From Actinomycetota bacterium (GTDB lineage Bacteria; Actinomycetota; Actinomycetes; Streptosporangiales; Streptosporangiaceae): a stretch of 33,860 bases of DNA. Below the pieces are notes generated by a model. That model did no database searches. It saw only the letters and a list, made by a program, of their open reading frames with translations, and was not told the DNA's origin. Both the position numbers and the translations under genes were made by a program. Shown here one piece after another: positions 15,173-23,934 of the stretch (the first letter of the stretch is position 1; the number at the start of each line of letters is the position of its first letter). Where the stretch lies: NCBI GenBank assembly GCA_027314515.1, contig DAHVAR010000263.1, forward strand, positions 1-33,860. Direction: 5' to 3'.

Positions 15173-15789
15173 GCGGCTCCCGCCGGGCCGGAGGGCGGGA
15201 TATTCCACGAGCTGATCACCGGCTGCTCGTGCTCGGTGCCGAGCGTGCTGAACGTGCCGGTGTCGAGCCGGAACAGCCGGCCGCCCGCTGGCGCCAGCCG
15301 GAGCCAGCGGGCCGTCAACACCCGGAGCAGGTGCCCGTGCGCGACCAGGGCGACATCGCCGCCCGGCAGCAGCTGCCGGACCCGGCCGAGCACGGCGTCA
15401 GCGCGGGCGCCGACGTGGCCGATGGTCTCACCCGGCTGGCCCGCGCCACCTGGAATGACGCCGTCGCGCCACAGATACCAGGACGGGCGCTGCCTCCTGA
15501 TCTCGCTGGTGGTCAGCCCCTCGTACCCGCCGTAGTCCCACTCCCACAGGTCGGGGTCGACGCTGACCCGAGTGAGCCCGGCGAGCTTGGCAGTCTCGAC
15601 TGCCCGGCCAGCAGGGCTGACGAAAGCCGCGGTGAGCTGCCGGGCCGCCAGGGCAGGCCGCAGCGCCACGGCGGCCGCCCGCCCGCCATCCGTCAGCGGC
15701 ACGTCAGTACGGCCGGTGTGCCTGCCCGAGCGGCTCCACTCGGTCTCACCGTGCCTGATCAAGATCAGCTCACCCATGCGCAGCATCAT
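15169..15789 (-). CDS. Histidine phosphatase family protein
   Basis: A 206-residue phosphoglycerate-mutase-like phosphatase. The catalytic motif LIRHGETEWSRSGRHTGRTD carries the phospho-accepting histidine (13 from the first ATG). Further parts are FVSPAGRAVETAKLAG, the WEWDYGGYEGLTTSEIR block with the acid, and VALVAHGHLLRVLTARWL with the second histidine. The start is one of the ATG codons at 15789, 15786 or 15777. The substrate may be a small phosphorylated metabolite; the family is too broad to name one. It converges with the membrane protein gene, sharing the stop palindrome CTAG (15169-15172). Confidence 0.88.
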   Translation of the reverse strand: MMLRMGELILIRHGETEWSRSGRHTGRTDVPLTDGGRAAAVALRPALAARQLTAAFVSPAGRAVETAKLAGLTRVSVDPDLWEWDYGGYEGLTTSEIRRQRPSWYLWRDGVIPGGAGQPGETIGHVGARADAVLGRVRQLLPGGDVALVAHGHLLRVLTARWLRLAPAGGRLFRLDTGTFSTLGTEHEQPVISSWNIPPSGPAGAA

Positions 15790-15974
15790 GTCATCGCACC
15801 CGCCCGCTCCGGAATTTCCGCTCGCCTGGTAAAGAACTGGTCAGAGGCACTGATAGCGGGCGCGCTTACTGCTGCCGCCGGGTTACAGTTGCCGGAATCA
15901 GCCGCGGCGTGCTCCCTGCCCCTGACGCTCTGGCGGCTCGCATCTCGTCACAGCGTCCGAGCCAGAGAGCGACC

Positions 15975-18539
15975 ATGCGCCTGCTCCCTAGCCAACTCAG
16001 TCCCGCCGGCGGCCCGGTCGTTCGGCGGCCCGCCGTGGAGCGCGTCGCCTGCTGGAGCGCCACGCATCGCAAGACCGCGGTCGGTGCCTGGCTGGCGTTC
16101 ATGCTTGCCGCATTCATTGCCGGCCAGTTCGCCTCCGGGACCGCCGTGCAGCAATACGACCCCGGCCAGGCCGGGCGCGCCGAGCAGGTGCTCACCAGGC
16201 TGGGTGTGGTTACTCCGCCGGCCGAGAGCGTGCTCATCGAGGCCAGGACCGATGAGTGGCACCTGGCGACGGCCGCGACGGCCAGCATCCGGCGCGCGGC
16301 GGCCGAGGTGAAGCAGGTCACTTTGCAGGTCGAGGCCGCGCTCGCGGCGCTGCCGCAGGCAGCGTCCGATATCCGCGCCCCGTTCCGTCCCGGCGCACGC
16401 GGCGCACGCGGCGCACGCGGCACACCCGGCCTGCTGGCCAGCCACGGCACGGTGGCGCTCGTCACCTTCCAGGTCGCCGGGCCCAAGGCGGCAGCTGACA
16501 CGACAGTGCTGGCCGACCTCGCGGCCGTGCGCCACATCCAGGCCTCCCATCCCAACCTCCTGGTCTCCGAAGCTGGCGGAGCGAGTACCGACCGCGTCGC
16601 CAGCGCGATACTGGGCCAGGACTTCCGCAAGTCCGAGTGGACCTCGATCCCGCTGACGCTGATCTTGCTGCTGGCCGTATTCGGCGCGCTGATTGCGGCC
16701 GGCATCCCGGTCTTGCTCGCCGCTACCGCTGTCGTCACCGCGGTCTCGCTGCTCGGCATCGTCGGCCAGTGGCTGCCGGTCGGTTCCGGTACTTCCGAGC
16801 TGGTGCTGGTCATCGGGATGGCGGTCGGGGTTGACTACTCGCTGTTTTACCTGCGGCGGGAACGCGAGGAAAGGATGAACGGCCACGACGACCAGGCGGT
16901 CGTCAAGATAGCGGCCGCGACATCGGGCCGGGCCATCCTGGTCTCCGGCCTGACAGTCATGATCTCCCTTGCCGGGCTGTTCCTGACGGGCATCGACATC
17001 TTCACCGGCATCGCGTTCGGCACCATCATGGTGGTGGGAGTGGCGGTGCTCGGTTCGCTGTTCTTCCTGCCGGCCCTGCTGTCCTGGCTGGGGCCGTGGT
17101 CAGACCGCGGCCAGTTGCCCTACCTCGGCCGCCGGCTGACGCACCCGCAGCCGTCGAAGCTGTGGGCCGGCCTGGCGCGCCGGGTGGTGCGCAGGCCGCT
17201 GCTGCTCGGCGGCGTGGCCGCCGCCGCACTGCTGGCGCTGAGCGCCCCGGCGCTTGGCATGCGGATCGGGAACCCGGCGATCGACCTGCCGGGCAACCTT
17301 GGCGTGGTCCGGGTGCTGGCCGAGATCCAGCACGAGTTCCCCGGCAAGCCGTCTCCCGCCGATGTCGTGGTCAGCGGCTCCGGCCTGGAGGGCCCGGCGA
17401 TGGCGACGCAGATCGCGGCGCTGCAGGCCGACGCGCGGTCCGGCGGCGCGATCCATGGCCCGGTCAGCGCGGCCCTGGTCGCGCACGGCAGGGCCCTGGT
17501 GATCGAGGTGCCGCTCGCGGGCAATGGCACCGGCAAAGTATCCGACGCCGCGCTGGTGACGCTGGAGGACAAGATCCTGCCCGCGACGATAGGCAAGGTG
17601 CCGGGCGCGCGCTTCGCCGTGACCGGCAATACGGCCGCTAGCTACGACCTGCGGTCCATCCTGGACTCCCGGACGCCGCTGGTGTTCGGCGCGGTGGCCC
17701 TGCTGGCCTTCGTGCTGCTGATGTGCGCCTTCCGGAGCGTCACTATCCCGCTGGTCTCGATCGTGCTGAACCTGCTGTCCGTCGGCGGCGCCTACGGGCT
17801 GGTGACTCTCATCTTCCAGGACGGGCACCTGCAGGGGCTGCTCGGCTTCACCTCGTTCGGCGCGCTGGTTCCGTGGGTGCCGCTGTTCACGTTCGTGATG
17901 CTGTTCGGGCTGAGCATGGACTACCACGTCTTCATCCTCAGCCGGATCAGGGAGCTGTGGACCGGCGGGGCGAGCGCCCGCGACTCCATCGTGAACGGAG
18001 TCGGCAACAGCGCGGGAGTGGTGACCAGCGCCGCGATCATCATGGTTGCGGTGTTCTCCATCTTCGCGACGCTGTCCATGATCGACGTCAAGATGCTGGG
18101 CGTGGGACTGGCCGCCGCAGTGCTCATCGACGCCACCGTGGTGCGCGGTCTCGTGCTGCCGGCCGCGCTGGCCCTGCTTGGAGACTGGGCCTGGTACCTG
18201 CCGCCCTGGCTGAGCTGGCTGCCGGGACGGGGCCTGGCCTGCGAATGCGGCCAGAGCACGCCTGCTCCGGCCGACGGCCAGGCAACCGGGAAGCCGCGCC
18301 TGCCCGTTCCCCTGATGATGCCCCGCGGTTCGGCGCCAGCCCGCCTTCGGTTACGGCACGGTCAGGATGTCGTACCCGTTTGCGGTGACCACGAGGGTGT
18401 GCTCGAACTGGGCGGTCCGCTTGCGGTCCGCGGTCACCACGGTCCATCCGTCCGGCCAGATGTCGTACTCGACAGTGCCGAGCGTGAGCATGGGCTCGAT
18501 AGTGAAGGTCATCCCCGGCTCCATGATCACCCCGACTGA
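15975..18539 (+). CDS. MmpL-family RND-like transporter, with an unusual C-terminal tail
   Basis: Proton-driven membrane transporter of the MMPL type, probably lipid or metabolite export. From ATG 15975 it has 854 residues; a GTG at 15909 is possible. There is a first helix at about 34-50, a periplasmic loop, then helices around [20 protein letters not shown], the [18 protein letters not shown] motif with the key aspartate-tyrosine pair, and the second half repeated with [16 protein letters not shown]. The last helix ends near 18230. The frame then continues about 100 residues, and the final 62 are antisense to map (from 18351), which is unlikely to be ancestral. A tandem GAR repeat sits at about 16396-16425. 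It may have lost its original stop. Confidence 0.9.
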   Translation: MRLLPSQLSPAGGPVVRRPAVERVACWSATHRKTAVGAWLAFMLAAFIAGQFASGTAVQQYDPGQAGRAEQVLTRLGVVTPPAESVLIEARTDEWHLATAATASIRRAAAEVKQVTLQVEAALAALPQAASDIRAPFRPGARGARGARGTPGLLASHGTVALVTFQVAGPKAAADTTVLADLAAVRHIQASHPNLLVSEAGGASTDRVASAILGQDFRKSEWTSIPLTLILLLAVFGALIAAGIPVLLAATAVVTAVSLLGIVGQWLPVGSGTSELVLVIGMAVGVDYSLFYLRREREERMNGHDDQAVVKIAAATSGRAILVSGLTVMISLAGLFLTGIDIFTGIAFGTIMVVGVAVLGSLFFLPALLSWLGPWSDRGQLPYLGRRLTHPQPSKLWAGLARRVVRRPLLLGGVAAAALLALSAPALGMRIGNPAIDLPGNLGVVRVLAEIQHEFPGKPSPADVVVSGSGLEGPAMATQIAALQADARSGGAIHGPVSAALVAHGRALVIEVPLAGNGTGKVSDAALVTLEDKILPATIGKVPGARFAVTGNTAASYDLRSILDSRTPLVFGAVALLAFVLLMCAFRSVTIPLVSIVLNLLSVGGAYGLVTLIFQDGHLQGLLGFTSFGALVPWVPLFTFVMLFGLSMDYHVFILSRIRELWTGGASARDSIVNGVGNSAGVVTSAAIIMVAVFSIFATLSMIDVKMLGVGLAAAVLIDATVVRGLVLPAALALLGDWAWYLPPWLSWLPGRGLACECGQSTPAPADGQATGKPRLPVPLMMPRGSAPARLRLRHGQDVVPVCGDHEGVLELGGPLAVRGHHGPSVRPDVVLDSAEREHGLDSEGHPRLHDHPD
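16396..16425 (+). repeat. Tandem nine-base repeat inside the transporter gene
   Basis: The unit GGCGCACGC is repeated three times and encodes a Gly-Ala-Arg run in the first extracytoplasmic loop of the MmpL-type protein. It keeps the frame, so its copy number can vary without breaking the gene. Confidence 0.6.
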
Positions 18540-19199
18540 AGGGTCGTCGAAGTGCGGCACGACGAGGCCGGAATGGAACGTGGTCCCGATGCCGTGCCCG
18601 GTGAAGTCCCGGACGACGCCGTAGCCGAACCGCCGGGCATAGGACTCGATCACCCGGCCGACCGCGTTGAGCGGCCGTCCTGGCGCCACCGCGCGGATGC
18701 CGCGCATCATGGCCTCTTTGGTGCGCTCCACCAGGAGCCGGGATTCCTCGTCGACCTCACCTGCCAGGAACGTGGCATTGGTGTCGCCGTGCACACCGCC
18801 GATGAACGCGGTGATGTCGATGTTCACGATATCGCCGCCGGCGACGACCGTGTCGTCCGGGATGCCGTGGCAGATGACCTCGTTCAGGGACGTGCACAGC
18901 GACTTCGGGAAGCCCCGGTACCCAAGGGTGCTCGGGTACGCGCCATGGCTGATCAGGAACTCGTGGCCGATCGCGTCCAGCTCGTCGGTGGTGATGCCCG
19001 GCTTGACGTGCCGGCCGACCTCGGCCAGCGCGCGGGCGGCGATCCGGCCCGCGACCCGCATTCGGTCGATGGTTTCGGAGTCCTTGACGTCCGGCTCGCC
19101 GAGGCGCGGGGCGCGGCGGCCGACGTACTCAGGGCGCGAGATGTCGGCGGGCACGCTTCGCAGCGGGGAAACCCGGCCGGGCTGGAGGGTAGCAGACAT
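18351..19199 (-). CDS. map: Methionine aminopeptidase, type I
   Basis: Removes the initiator methionine from new proteins in the cytoplasm. From the ATG at 19197-19199 it has 282 residues, the usual length for actinobacterial type I enzymes with an N-terminal extension. All five metal ligands are present: D128 in NIDI, D139 in HGDT, H202 in GHGIG, E235 in FTIEP and E266 in QFEHT. The substrate-pocket [13 protein letters not shown] segment is also intact. A TTG at 19208 is less likely as start. Many actinomycetes have two map genes; whether this is the only one cannot be seen here. The convergent transporter frame overlaps its 3' end by 189 bases. Confidence 0.95.
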   Translation of the reverse strand: MSATLQPGRVSPLRSVPADISRPEYVGRRAPRLGEPDVKDSETIDRMRVAGRIAARALAEVGRHVKPGITTDELDAIGHEFLISHGAYPSTLGYRGFPKSLCTSLNEVICHGIPDDTVVAGGDIVNIDITAFIGGVHGDTNATFLAGEVDEESRLLVERTKEAMMRGIRAVAPGRPLNAVGRVIESYARRFGYGVVRDFTGHGIGTTFHSGLVVPHFDDPSVGVIMEPGMTFTIEPMLTLGTVEYDIWPDGWTVVTADRKRTAQFEHTLVVTANGYDILTVP

Positions 19200-19219
19200 G
19201 ATCTGCAAGTCTAAGGGTC

Positions 19220-19435
19220 ATGGACGGTGACAACGGCTGGCTAGACGATGACAAGAGCTGGTGGTTCTGCCTCCGGCACCACGAGGCCGAGCAGGGACCT
19301 GGCTGTCCGGGCAAGGACCGGCTGGGCCCGTATCCCACCAGGGACGCGGCCGAACACGCGCTGGAGACGGTGCGGCGCCGCAACGAGGAATGGGACGCTC
19401 AGGACCGGTGGCCCGGCGAGACCGCGGGCAGCTGA
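19220..19435 (+). CDS. Small conserved actinobacterial protein
   Basis: A 71-residue acidic protein starting at ATG 19220 after an AAGGG site, divergent from map with a 20-base gap. It contains WWFCLRHHEAEQGPGCPGKD, then RLGPYPTRDAAEHALE and ERNE-like ends. The two cysteines and HH pair could bind a metal. I recognise the pattern (a WxCxxHxxVE...C...DRLGPYxTxxEAExAL series) as a conserved hypothetical next to map in actinobacteria, but no function is known to me. Confidence 0.7.
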   Translation: MDGDNGWLDDDKSWWFCLRHHEAEQGPGCPGKDRLGPYPTRDAAEHALETVRRRNEEWDAQDRWPGETAGS

Positions 19436-19525
19436 GCCGCGCCAACCGGGGCGGCGGCTGGGCCGTGACCCCGGCGATCTTGTATGGTGAGGCCAGCGGC
19501 GGAAAGCGCGACAAGGGGGCGCAGA

Positions 19526-20470
19526 GTGACCGTGAATGAGCCGGGTCGTAACCTTCCGCCCGCCGCTGAAGCCCGGATGGCAGAGGTCCGGCGCAGCGGC
19601 ACCTGGTCATCGGCGCTCAGCACGGACGAGTTCGCCGCGATCAGGAGCGCCGGTTTCGAGCCCGTCGGCCAGGTGCTCGGCGCAGCCGTCTACAACCTCG
19701 GATATACCGGCGGATACGGTTGCCCTGCCTTCGGGTCCGGGTACGGCCTCGGCCCGTTCGGCGGCTACCGCGGCGGTCCTTTCGCCGGCGCGACCGCGAC
19801 GTCGGGTGGCGGGACGTTCGGATCGTACGCGCCGCTGGTCAGGACCATGTACCAGGCGCGGCGGCAGGCAATCGGCCGGATGACGGCGGAGTGCCAGGAG
19901 CTGGGCGGTCATGGCGTGGTCGGTGTCCAGCTGACGATCGGCAGCTTCCCGGCAGGCGGGCTGGAGTTCAAGGCGATCGGCACCGCGGTCCGCGCGCCGG
20001 GCAGCGCGGCACTGCGCGAGCCGTTCACGTCCGACCTCAGCGGGCAGGACTTCGCCAAGCTCGTGCTGGCCGGGTGGGTGCCGGTAGGGCTGGTGCTCGG
20101 CATCTCGGTCGGCGCCAGGCACGACGACTGGGCGACGGTCAGCCAGACCCGGTGGGGAACGGGCAACATCGAGGTGAGCGGTTACACCGACCTGGTGAAC
20201 GCGACCAGGCACGACGCCCGTCGCCAGCTTGAAGCCGACGTCACCAGGCACGGCGCGGACGGCGTGGTGCTGCAGCAGATGAGCATCAGGGTCGGCGAGC
20301 ATGAGTGCCCGGTACAGGAAGGCCGCCGGGATCACGTGCTGGAAGCCACCATCATCGGCACTGCTATCGCGCATTTCGGCCGGCGGCGCGAAACGGCGAA
20401 ACCGCCGCTGGCGATCATGTCACTCGATCCGGGCCGGCGGCAGGCCGCCCGGGTCCGGCTCGGCTCATGA
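19526..20470 (+). CDS. Two-repeat YbjQ/UPF0145-like protein (array member 1)
   Basis: A 314-residue protein built from two YbjQ-type (PF01906) repeats. Repeat 1 has FEPVGQVLGAAVYNLG, then ARRQAIGRMTAECQELGGHG followed by VVGVQLTI, ending AIGTAVR. Repeat 2 has SDLSGQDFAKLVLAGWVPVG, then LVLGISVGARHDDW, and a GADGVVLQQM core ending IIGTAI. A tyrosine/glycine-rich loop (CPAFGSGYGLGPFGGYRGG) is inserted in repeat 1. The GTG start at 19526 follows a GGGGGC site; upstream in-frame codons are less likely. YbjQ proteins form ring-like oligomers of unknown role. No signal peptide or membrane helix. Two similar genes follow on the same strand. Confidence 0.8.
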   Translation: MTVNEPGRNLPPAAEARMAEVRRSGTWSSALSTDEFAAIRSAGFEPVGQVLGAAVYNLGYTGGYGCPAFGSGYGLGPFGGYRGGPFAGATATSGGGTFGSYAPLVRTMYQARRQAIGRMTAECQELGGHGVVGVQLTIGSFPAGGLEFKAIGTAVRAPGSAALREPFTSDLSGQDFAKLVLAGWVPVGLVLGISVGARHDDWATVSQTRWGTGNIEVSGYTDLVNATRHDARRQLEADVTRHGADGVVLQQMSIRVGEHECPVQEGRRDHVLEATIIGTAIAHFGRRRETAKPPLAIMSLDPGRRQAARVRLGS

Positions 20471-20520
20471 CGGCAGCCCGCAGGCCACGGGCACGACAAT
20501 TTCGACGCTGAGGGAGCGCG

Positions 20521-21366
20521 ATGACTGAGCAGCAGGGCACCGACCTCGGGGTGCTCGGAGTACCACAGGACGCGATGCGCAGGCTGGCCGAGCTGCAACC
20601 TGGCCGGCCAGGCGCGATTTTCACCTCAGATCTCTCGGTCAACGAGTTCCTGCTCGTCCGGGAGGTCGGCTTCCGGCCGGCCGGGCTCGTCCTCGGCAGC
20701 TCGATCTACCACGTCGGGCTCCAGTTCGGCCGGTGGGGGCAGAGCCAGGAGCTGAACGTGCTGTCCGAGGCGATGTATCACGCCCGCGAACTCGCCATGA
20801 CCCGGATGGAAGCCGAAGCGAAGGCGCTTGGCGCCGATGGCATCGTCGGCGTCCGGCTCGACGTAGAGATGAAGGAGTTCGGCGCGGACATCGCCGAGTT
20901 CATCGCCGTCGGCACGGCCGTGGTGGCCGAGCCGGGGGCGGGCGGTGGCGGAGTCACGAACTGGCGCAACAACAAGGGCATGCCATTTACCTCAGACCTG
21001 TCCGGCCAGGACTTCTGGACGCTCATCCGGGCGGGTTATGCGCCGCTCGGCATGGTGATGGGCTCGTGCGTCTATCACATCGCGCACCAGCGGCTGGGCA
21101 GCAAGATGACTAACGTCGGCCGCAACGTCGAGCTTGAGCAGTTCACCCAGGCGCTGTACGACGCGCGCGAGCTGGCCATGAGCCGGATGCAGGCGGAGGC
21201 CGAGGAACTCGCCGCCGAGGGCATTGTCGGCGTGCAACTGCGGCAGCACAGCCACACCTGGGGTTCGCACACCACCGAGTTCTTCGCGATCGGTACCGCG
21301 GTGCGGCCACTGCGTGACGATCACATCATCCAGACGCCGACCATGGTTCTCAGCCTGGACTCCTGA
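20521..21366 (+). CDS. Two-repeat YbjQ/UPF0145-like protein (array member 2)
   Basis: A 281-residue paralog of the preceding gene, from ATG 20521 after GAGGGAG. It has the same two-repeat layout: LSVNEFLLVREVGFRPAGLV with LGSSIYHVG, an ALGADGIVGVRLDV core ending AVGTAVV, then FTSDLSGQDFWTLIRAGYAP with LGMVMGSCVYH, and a AEGIVGVQLRQ core ending AIGTAVR. It lacks the tyrosine/glycine-rich insert seen in members 1 and 3 and has shorter loops, so it is the most canonical copy. The gap to member 1 is 50 bases, consistent with an operon. Confidence 0.8.
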   Translation: MTEQQGTDLGVLGVPQDAMRRLAELQPGRPGAIFTSDLSVNEFLLVREVGFRPAGLVLGSSIYHVGLQFGRWGQSQELNVLSEAMYHARELAMTRMEAEAKALGADGIVGVRLDVEMKEFGADIAEFIAVGTAVVAEPGAGGGGVTNWRNNKGMPFTSDLSGQDFWTLIRAGYAPLGMVMGSCVYHIAHQRLGSKMTNVGRNVELEQFTQALYDARELAMSRMQAEAEELAAEGIVGVQLRQHSHTWGSHTTEFFAIGTAVRPLRDDHIIQTPTMVLSLDS

Positions 21367-21395
21367 CCGGCCGCCAGAAGATCACTGGTACGCCG

Positions 21396-22490
21396 ATGCC
21401 ACCCAGCGATCGGGCCGACCACGGCCCGCCGGGCGCAGAGCCGCCCGGCCAGGACCTGCACCGCGCGGGCGTGCCGGCCGCAGGACGGGCGCGGCTGGCG
21501 GACCTGCGGCAGGCCCGCGCCTTCGGATCCTCGCTGACGGTCAGCGAGTTCGCCGCGATCTCCAAGGTCGGCTTCCAGCCGGTCGGCCAGGTGCTCGGTG
21601 CCGCTGTCTACAACATCGGCGACGCCGGTGACGAGGAATGCCCGTACGGCCTGGCCGTCTACCGGGGCGAGGGTAGCCGTGCCTATCAGCCGCCGGGGAG
21701 CGGAATCCGGCTCGGGCCCGGTCCCGTGCAGCCGCCGGTGGGTGCAGCGGCGATCGGGTCCGCCCGGCCGCTGGTCTCGGCTCTCTACTCGGCCCGGCGC
21801 GCCGCGATCAGCCGGATGACGGCGGAGTGCGCGGCGCTGGGCGGCATCGGCGTCATCGGCGTCACGCTGACGATCGGGCCGTTCGGCGACGACGAGAGCG
21901 TCCTGGAGTTCCGCGCGTTCGGCACCGCGGTCCGGGCGGCGGGCGTGGTCAGCCGCGCCCGGCCGTTCGCTTCCGACCTGTCCGGCCAGGATTTCACGAA
22001 GCTGGTCGCGCACGGCTACGTGCCGGCCGGGCTCGCGCTCGGCGTTGCGGTCGGCTACCGGCACGACGACTGGCTGACTCAGGGTCAGAACCGTTTCACT
22101 GCCGGGAACGTGGAAGTGACCGGTTACTCCGAGTTGGTCCGGCAGATGCGCACCGATGCTCGGAACGAGCTAGAACTCGATCTGGTGCGCATGGGCGCCG
22201 ACGGCGTGGTGGTCCGGGACATGTCGACGAGGATCTCCGAGCGCAAGTGCCCGATCGTGCCGTTCGGCAAGGACCACGTCGTCGAGGCGACCATTGCGGG
22301 CACGGCGATCGTGCAGTTCGCGCGGATGGCGCCACCGCCCATCTACGGCATCCACAAGCTCGATGGCCGCCGGCCCGTCCAGCCGCCGGACCGGCAGGTC
22401 TCGGTGCGCCTGGACGGCGAGGCCGACGAGCGCGACGACTCGCCGGAACCGCCGCCGCCCGGCGCCGAGCCCGGCGCTGGCGTGCCCTAG
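21396..22490 (+). CDS. Two-repeat YbjQ/UPF0145-like protein (array member 3)
   Basis: A 364-residue paralog. After a disordered proline-rich N-terminus it shows LTVSEFAAISKVGFQPVGQV with LGAAVYNIG, a long variable loop, MTAECAALGGIGVIGVTLTI and AFGTAVR. The second repeat has FASDLSGQDFTKLVAHGYVP with GYRHDDW and MGADGVVVRDM. It resembles member 1 more than member 2: the HDDW and CP-containing loops are shared. The C-terminal 40 residues are charged and proline-rich, ending ...PPPGAEPGAGVP. The stop lies in a CTAG (22487-22490) that also supplies the stop of the convergent gene. Confidence 0.8.
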   Translation: MPPSDRADHGPPGAEPPGQDLHRAGVPAAGRARLADLRQARAFGSSLTVSEFAAISKVGFQPVGQVLGAAVYNIGDAGDEECPYGLAVYRGEGSRAYQPPGSGIRLGPGPVQPPVGAAAIGSARPLVSALYSARRAAISRMTAECAALGGIGVIGVTLTIGPFGDDESVLEFRAFGTAVRAAGVVSRARPFASDLSGQDFTKLVAHGYVPAGLALGVAVGYRHDDWLTQGQNRFTAGNVEVTGYSELVRQMRTDARNELELDLVRMGADGVVVRDMSTRISERKCPIVPFGKDHVVEATIAGTAIVQFARMAPPPIYGIHKLDGRRPVQPPDRQVSVRLDGEADERDDSPEPPPPGAEPGAGVP

Positions 22491-23149
22491 TCCTCGCCGG
22501 GCGAGCCGGCCACCGCGTCCAGCAGCCGTGCCAGCCGCATGCGCAGGTTGCGGCTGCCGCCCGCGGGTGGCGCCGCGCGCTGGCTGCCCGGCCCGGCCCG
22601 GAGCGCGGCTGCCGCGCGCCGCAGGCCGACGGTGTCACCGTCGTCGGCGACCGCGGCGGAAACGAGGTGCTGGGCTGCCTCGAATGACATCGGCGCGGTG
22701 TCCGGGCGTACCGGAAGGGACTCGTGTGCCAGCCCGTCTAGCTCGGGGTCATCGCGGTCAAGCGCGAAGACGGCAGCCCCGGACCTGCGGACGTCGTGCA
22801 CGCGCTCGAGCAACTCGGCGGGTGCCAGTTGCGCGCTGACCACCAGCAGGGTCTCGGCGCGGCCGGCGTCGCGCAGCCGGTCCAGGCCGACCGACAGGTG
22901 AGCCGGAGCATCGGGCTCCGGGGCCCACCTGATCAATGTGGGAGCAAGCTCGGGGATTCCGGCCAGCCTGCTCTCGTCCGCCAGGTGCGCCGTCATGTGC
23001 CACGGCTCGTCGGCGGCCGGGCCGACGACGAGCAGGCCGTTCGGCGTCCGGGCGCTGCGCCGGAGCGCCCGCGCGAAGGACGAGGTCCGGTCGAGCCAGC
23101 CGGTCGGGGCGAGCAGCGCGCGCAGTGCCGCCATCTGGTCCGCGTTCAT
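22487..23149 (-). CDS. Conserved hypothetical protein
   Basis: A 220-residue protein from ATG 23147-23149. The frame is open upstream, but the extension is arginine/proline-rich and overlaps npdG, so it is not believed. Visible segments are LVVGPAADEPWHMTAHLADE, a central LLVVSAQLAPAELLERVHDV with VFALDRDDPELDGLAHESL, and a C-terminal basic region. The alternating strands and helices suggest an alpha/beta fold. I know the PWHxTAHL pattern from unnamed actinobacterial proteins. It ends on the same CTAG as array member 3 and is divergent from npdG. Confidence 0.65.
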   Translation of the reverse strand: MNADQMAALRALLAPTGWLDRTSSFARALRRSARTPNGLLVVGPAADEPWHMTAHLADESRLAGIPELAPTLIRWAPEPDAPAHLSVGLDRLRDAGRAETLLVVSAQLAPAELLERVHDVRRSGAAVFALDRDDPELDGLAHESLPVRPDTAPMSFEAAQHLVSAAVADDGDTVGLRRAAAALRAGPGSQRAAPPAGGSRNLRMRLARLLDAVAGSPGED

Positions 23150-23216
23150 GCCCACAATGGTGCCCCAGCGGCGCCCGCAGCGCGCGGATCCGGACTGTTC
23201 TGGCAGGATCGGTCGC

Positions 23217-23915
23217 ATGGCAGCTGACTCCGCGGGCGGCGCTCGCGTGCCCAGGCCCCCGGATCTGGCGGACCTGGCTATCGGCGTTCTCGGCGGGACC
23301 GGCGACCAGGGCCGCGGCCTGGCACGGCGACTGTCGATGGCGGGGCACCGCGTCATCATCGGCTCGCGCGACGCAGGCCGGGCGGAAGCGGCGGCGGCCA
23401 GCCTCGGCGGCGGCCGGCTGCTCGACGGCGGGCTCAACAGCTATGCCGCTGCCGAGGCCGACCTGGTGATCGCCGCGATTCCCTGGGAAGGCCATCGTGA
23501 CCTGCTTGCCGATCTTGCCCGGGCGCTGGCCGGGAAGATCGTCGTCGACTGCGTGAACCCGATCGCCTTCGATTCCCGCGGCGCGTACCCGGTGGCCGTG
23601 CCTGAGGGCAGTGCGGCCGAGCAGGCTGCATCGGTGCTGCCGGACAGCACTGTGGTCGGCGCCTTCCACCATGTGTCGGCACGGCTGCTGCTCGACCCGG
23701 ACGTCGGCAGCGTGGACCTGGACGTGCTGGTACTCGGCGATGACCGGGCGGCAACCGACCTGGTCATCGCGCTCGCCGGGCAGATACCCGGCATGCGCGG
23801 CGTGTACGGCGGGCGGCTGCGCAACTGCGGCCAGGTCGAGGCGCTCACCGCGAACCTGGTCTCGATCAACCGCCGGTACTCCGCGCACGCCGGGATCCGG
23901 ATCACCGACGTGTGA
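23217..23915 (+). CDS. npdG: F420-dependent NADP reductase
   Basis: Transfers hydride between coenzyme F420 and NADP in the cytoplasm. From ATG 23217 it has 232 residues, the family length. The Rossmann motif is IGVLGGTGDQGRGLARRL (about 22-39), followed by IIGSRDAGRAE for the NADP 2'-phosphate. VIAAIPWEGH, VVDCVNPI and VVGAFHHVSA (the F420 side) follow, with the C-terminal NCGQVEALTANLVSINRRY. AGGA upstream supports the start. A longer in-frame extension is rejected because it overlaps the divergent gene. F420 use is typical of actinomycetes. Confidence 0.92.
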   Translation: MAADSAGGARVPRPPDLADLAIGVLGGTGDQGRGLARRLSMAGHRVIIGSRDAGRAEAAAASLGGGRLLDGGLNSYAAAEADLVIAAIPWEGHRDLLADLARALAGKIVVDCVNPIAFDSRGAYPVAVPEGSAAEQAASVLPDSTVVGAFHHVSARLLLDPDVGSVDLDVLVLGDDRAATDLVIALAGQIPGMRGVYGGRLRNCGQVEALTANLVSINRRYSAHAGIRITDV

Positions 23916-23934
23916 CGGGCGGGCCGGCGTCCGA

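Noticed and set aside
16396-16425. Short tandem repeat as a possible CRISPR array
   Set aside because: Nine-base units without spacers inside a coding frame. No CRISPR array was seen anywhere in the window.
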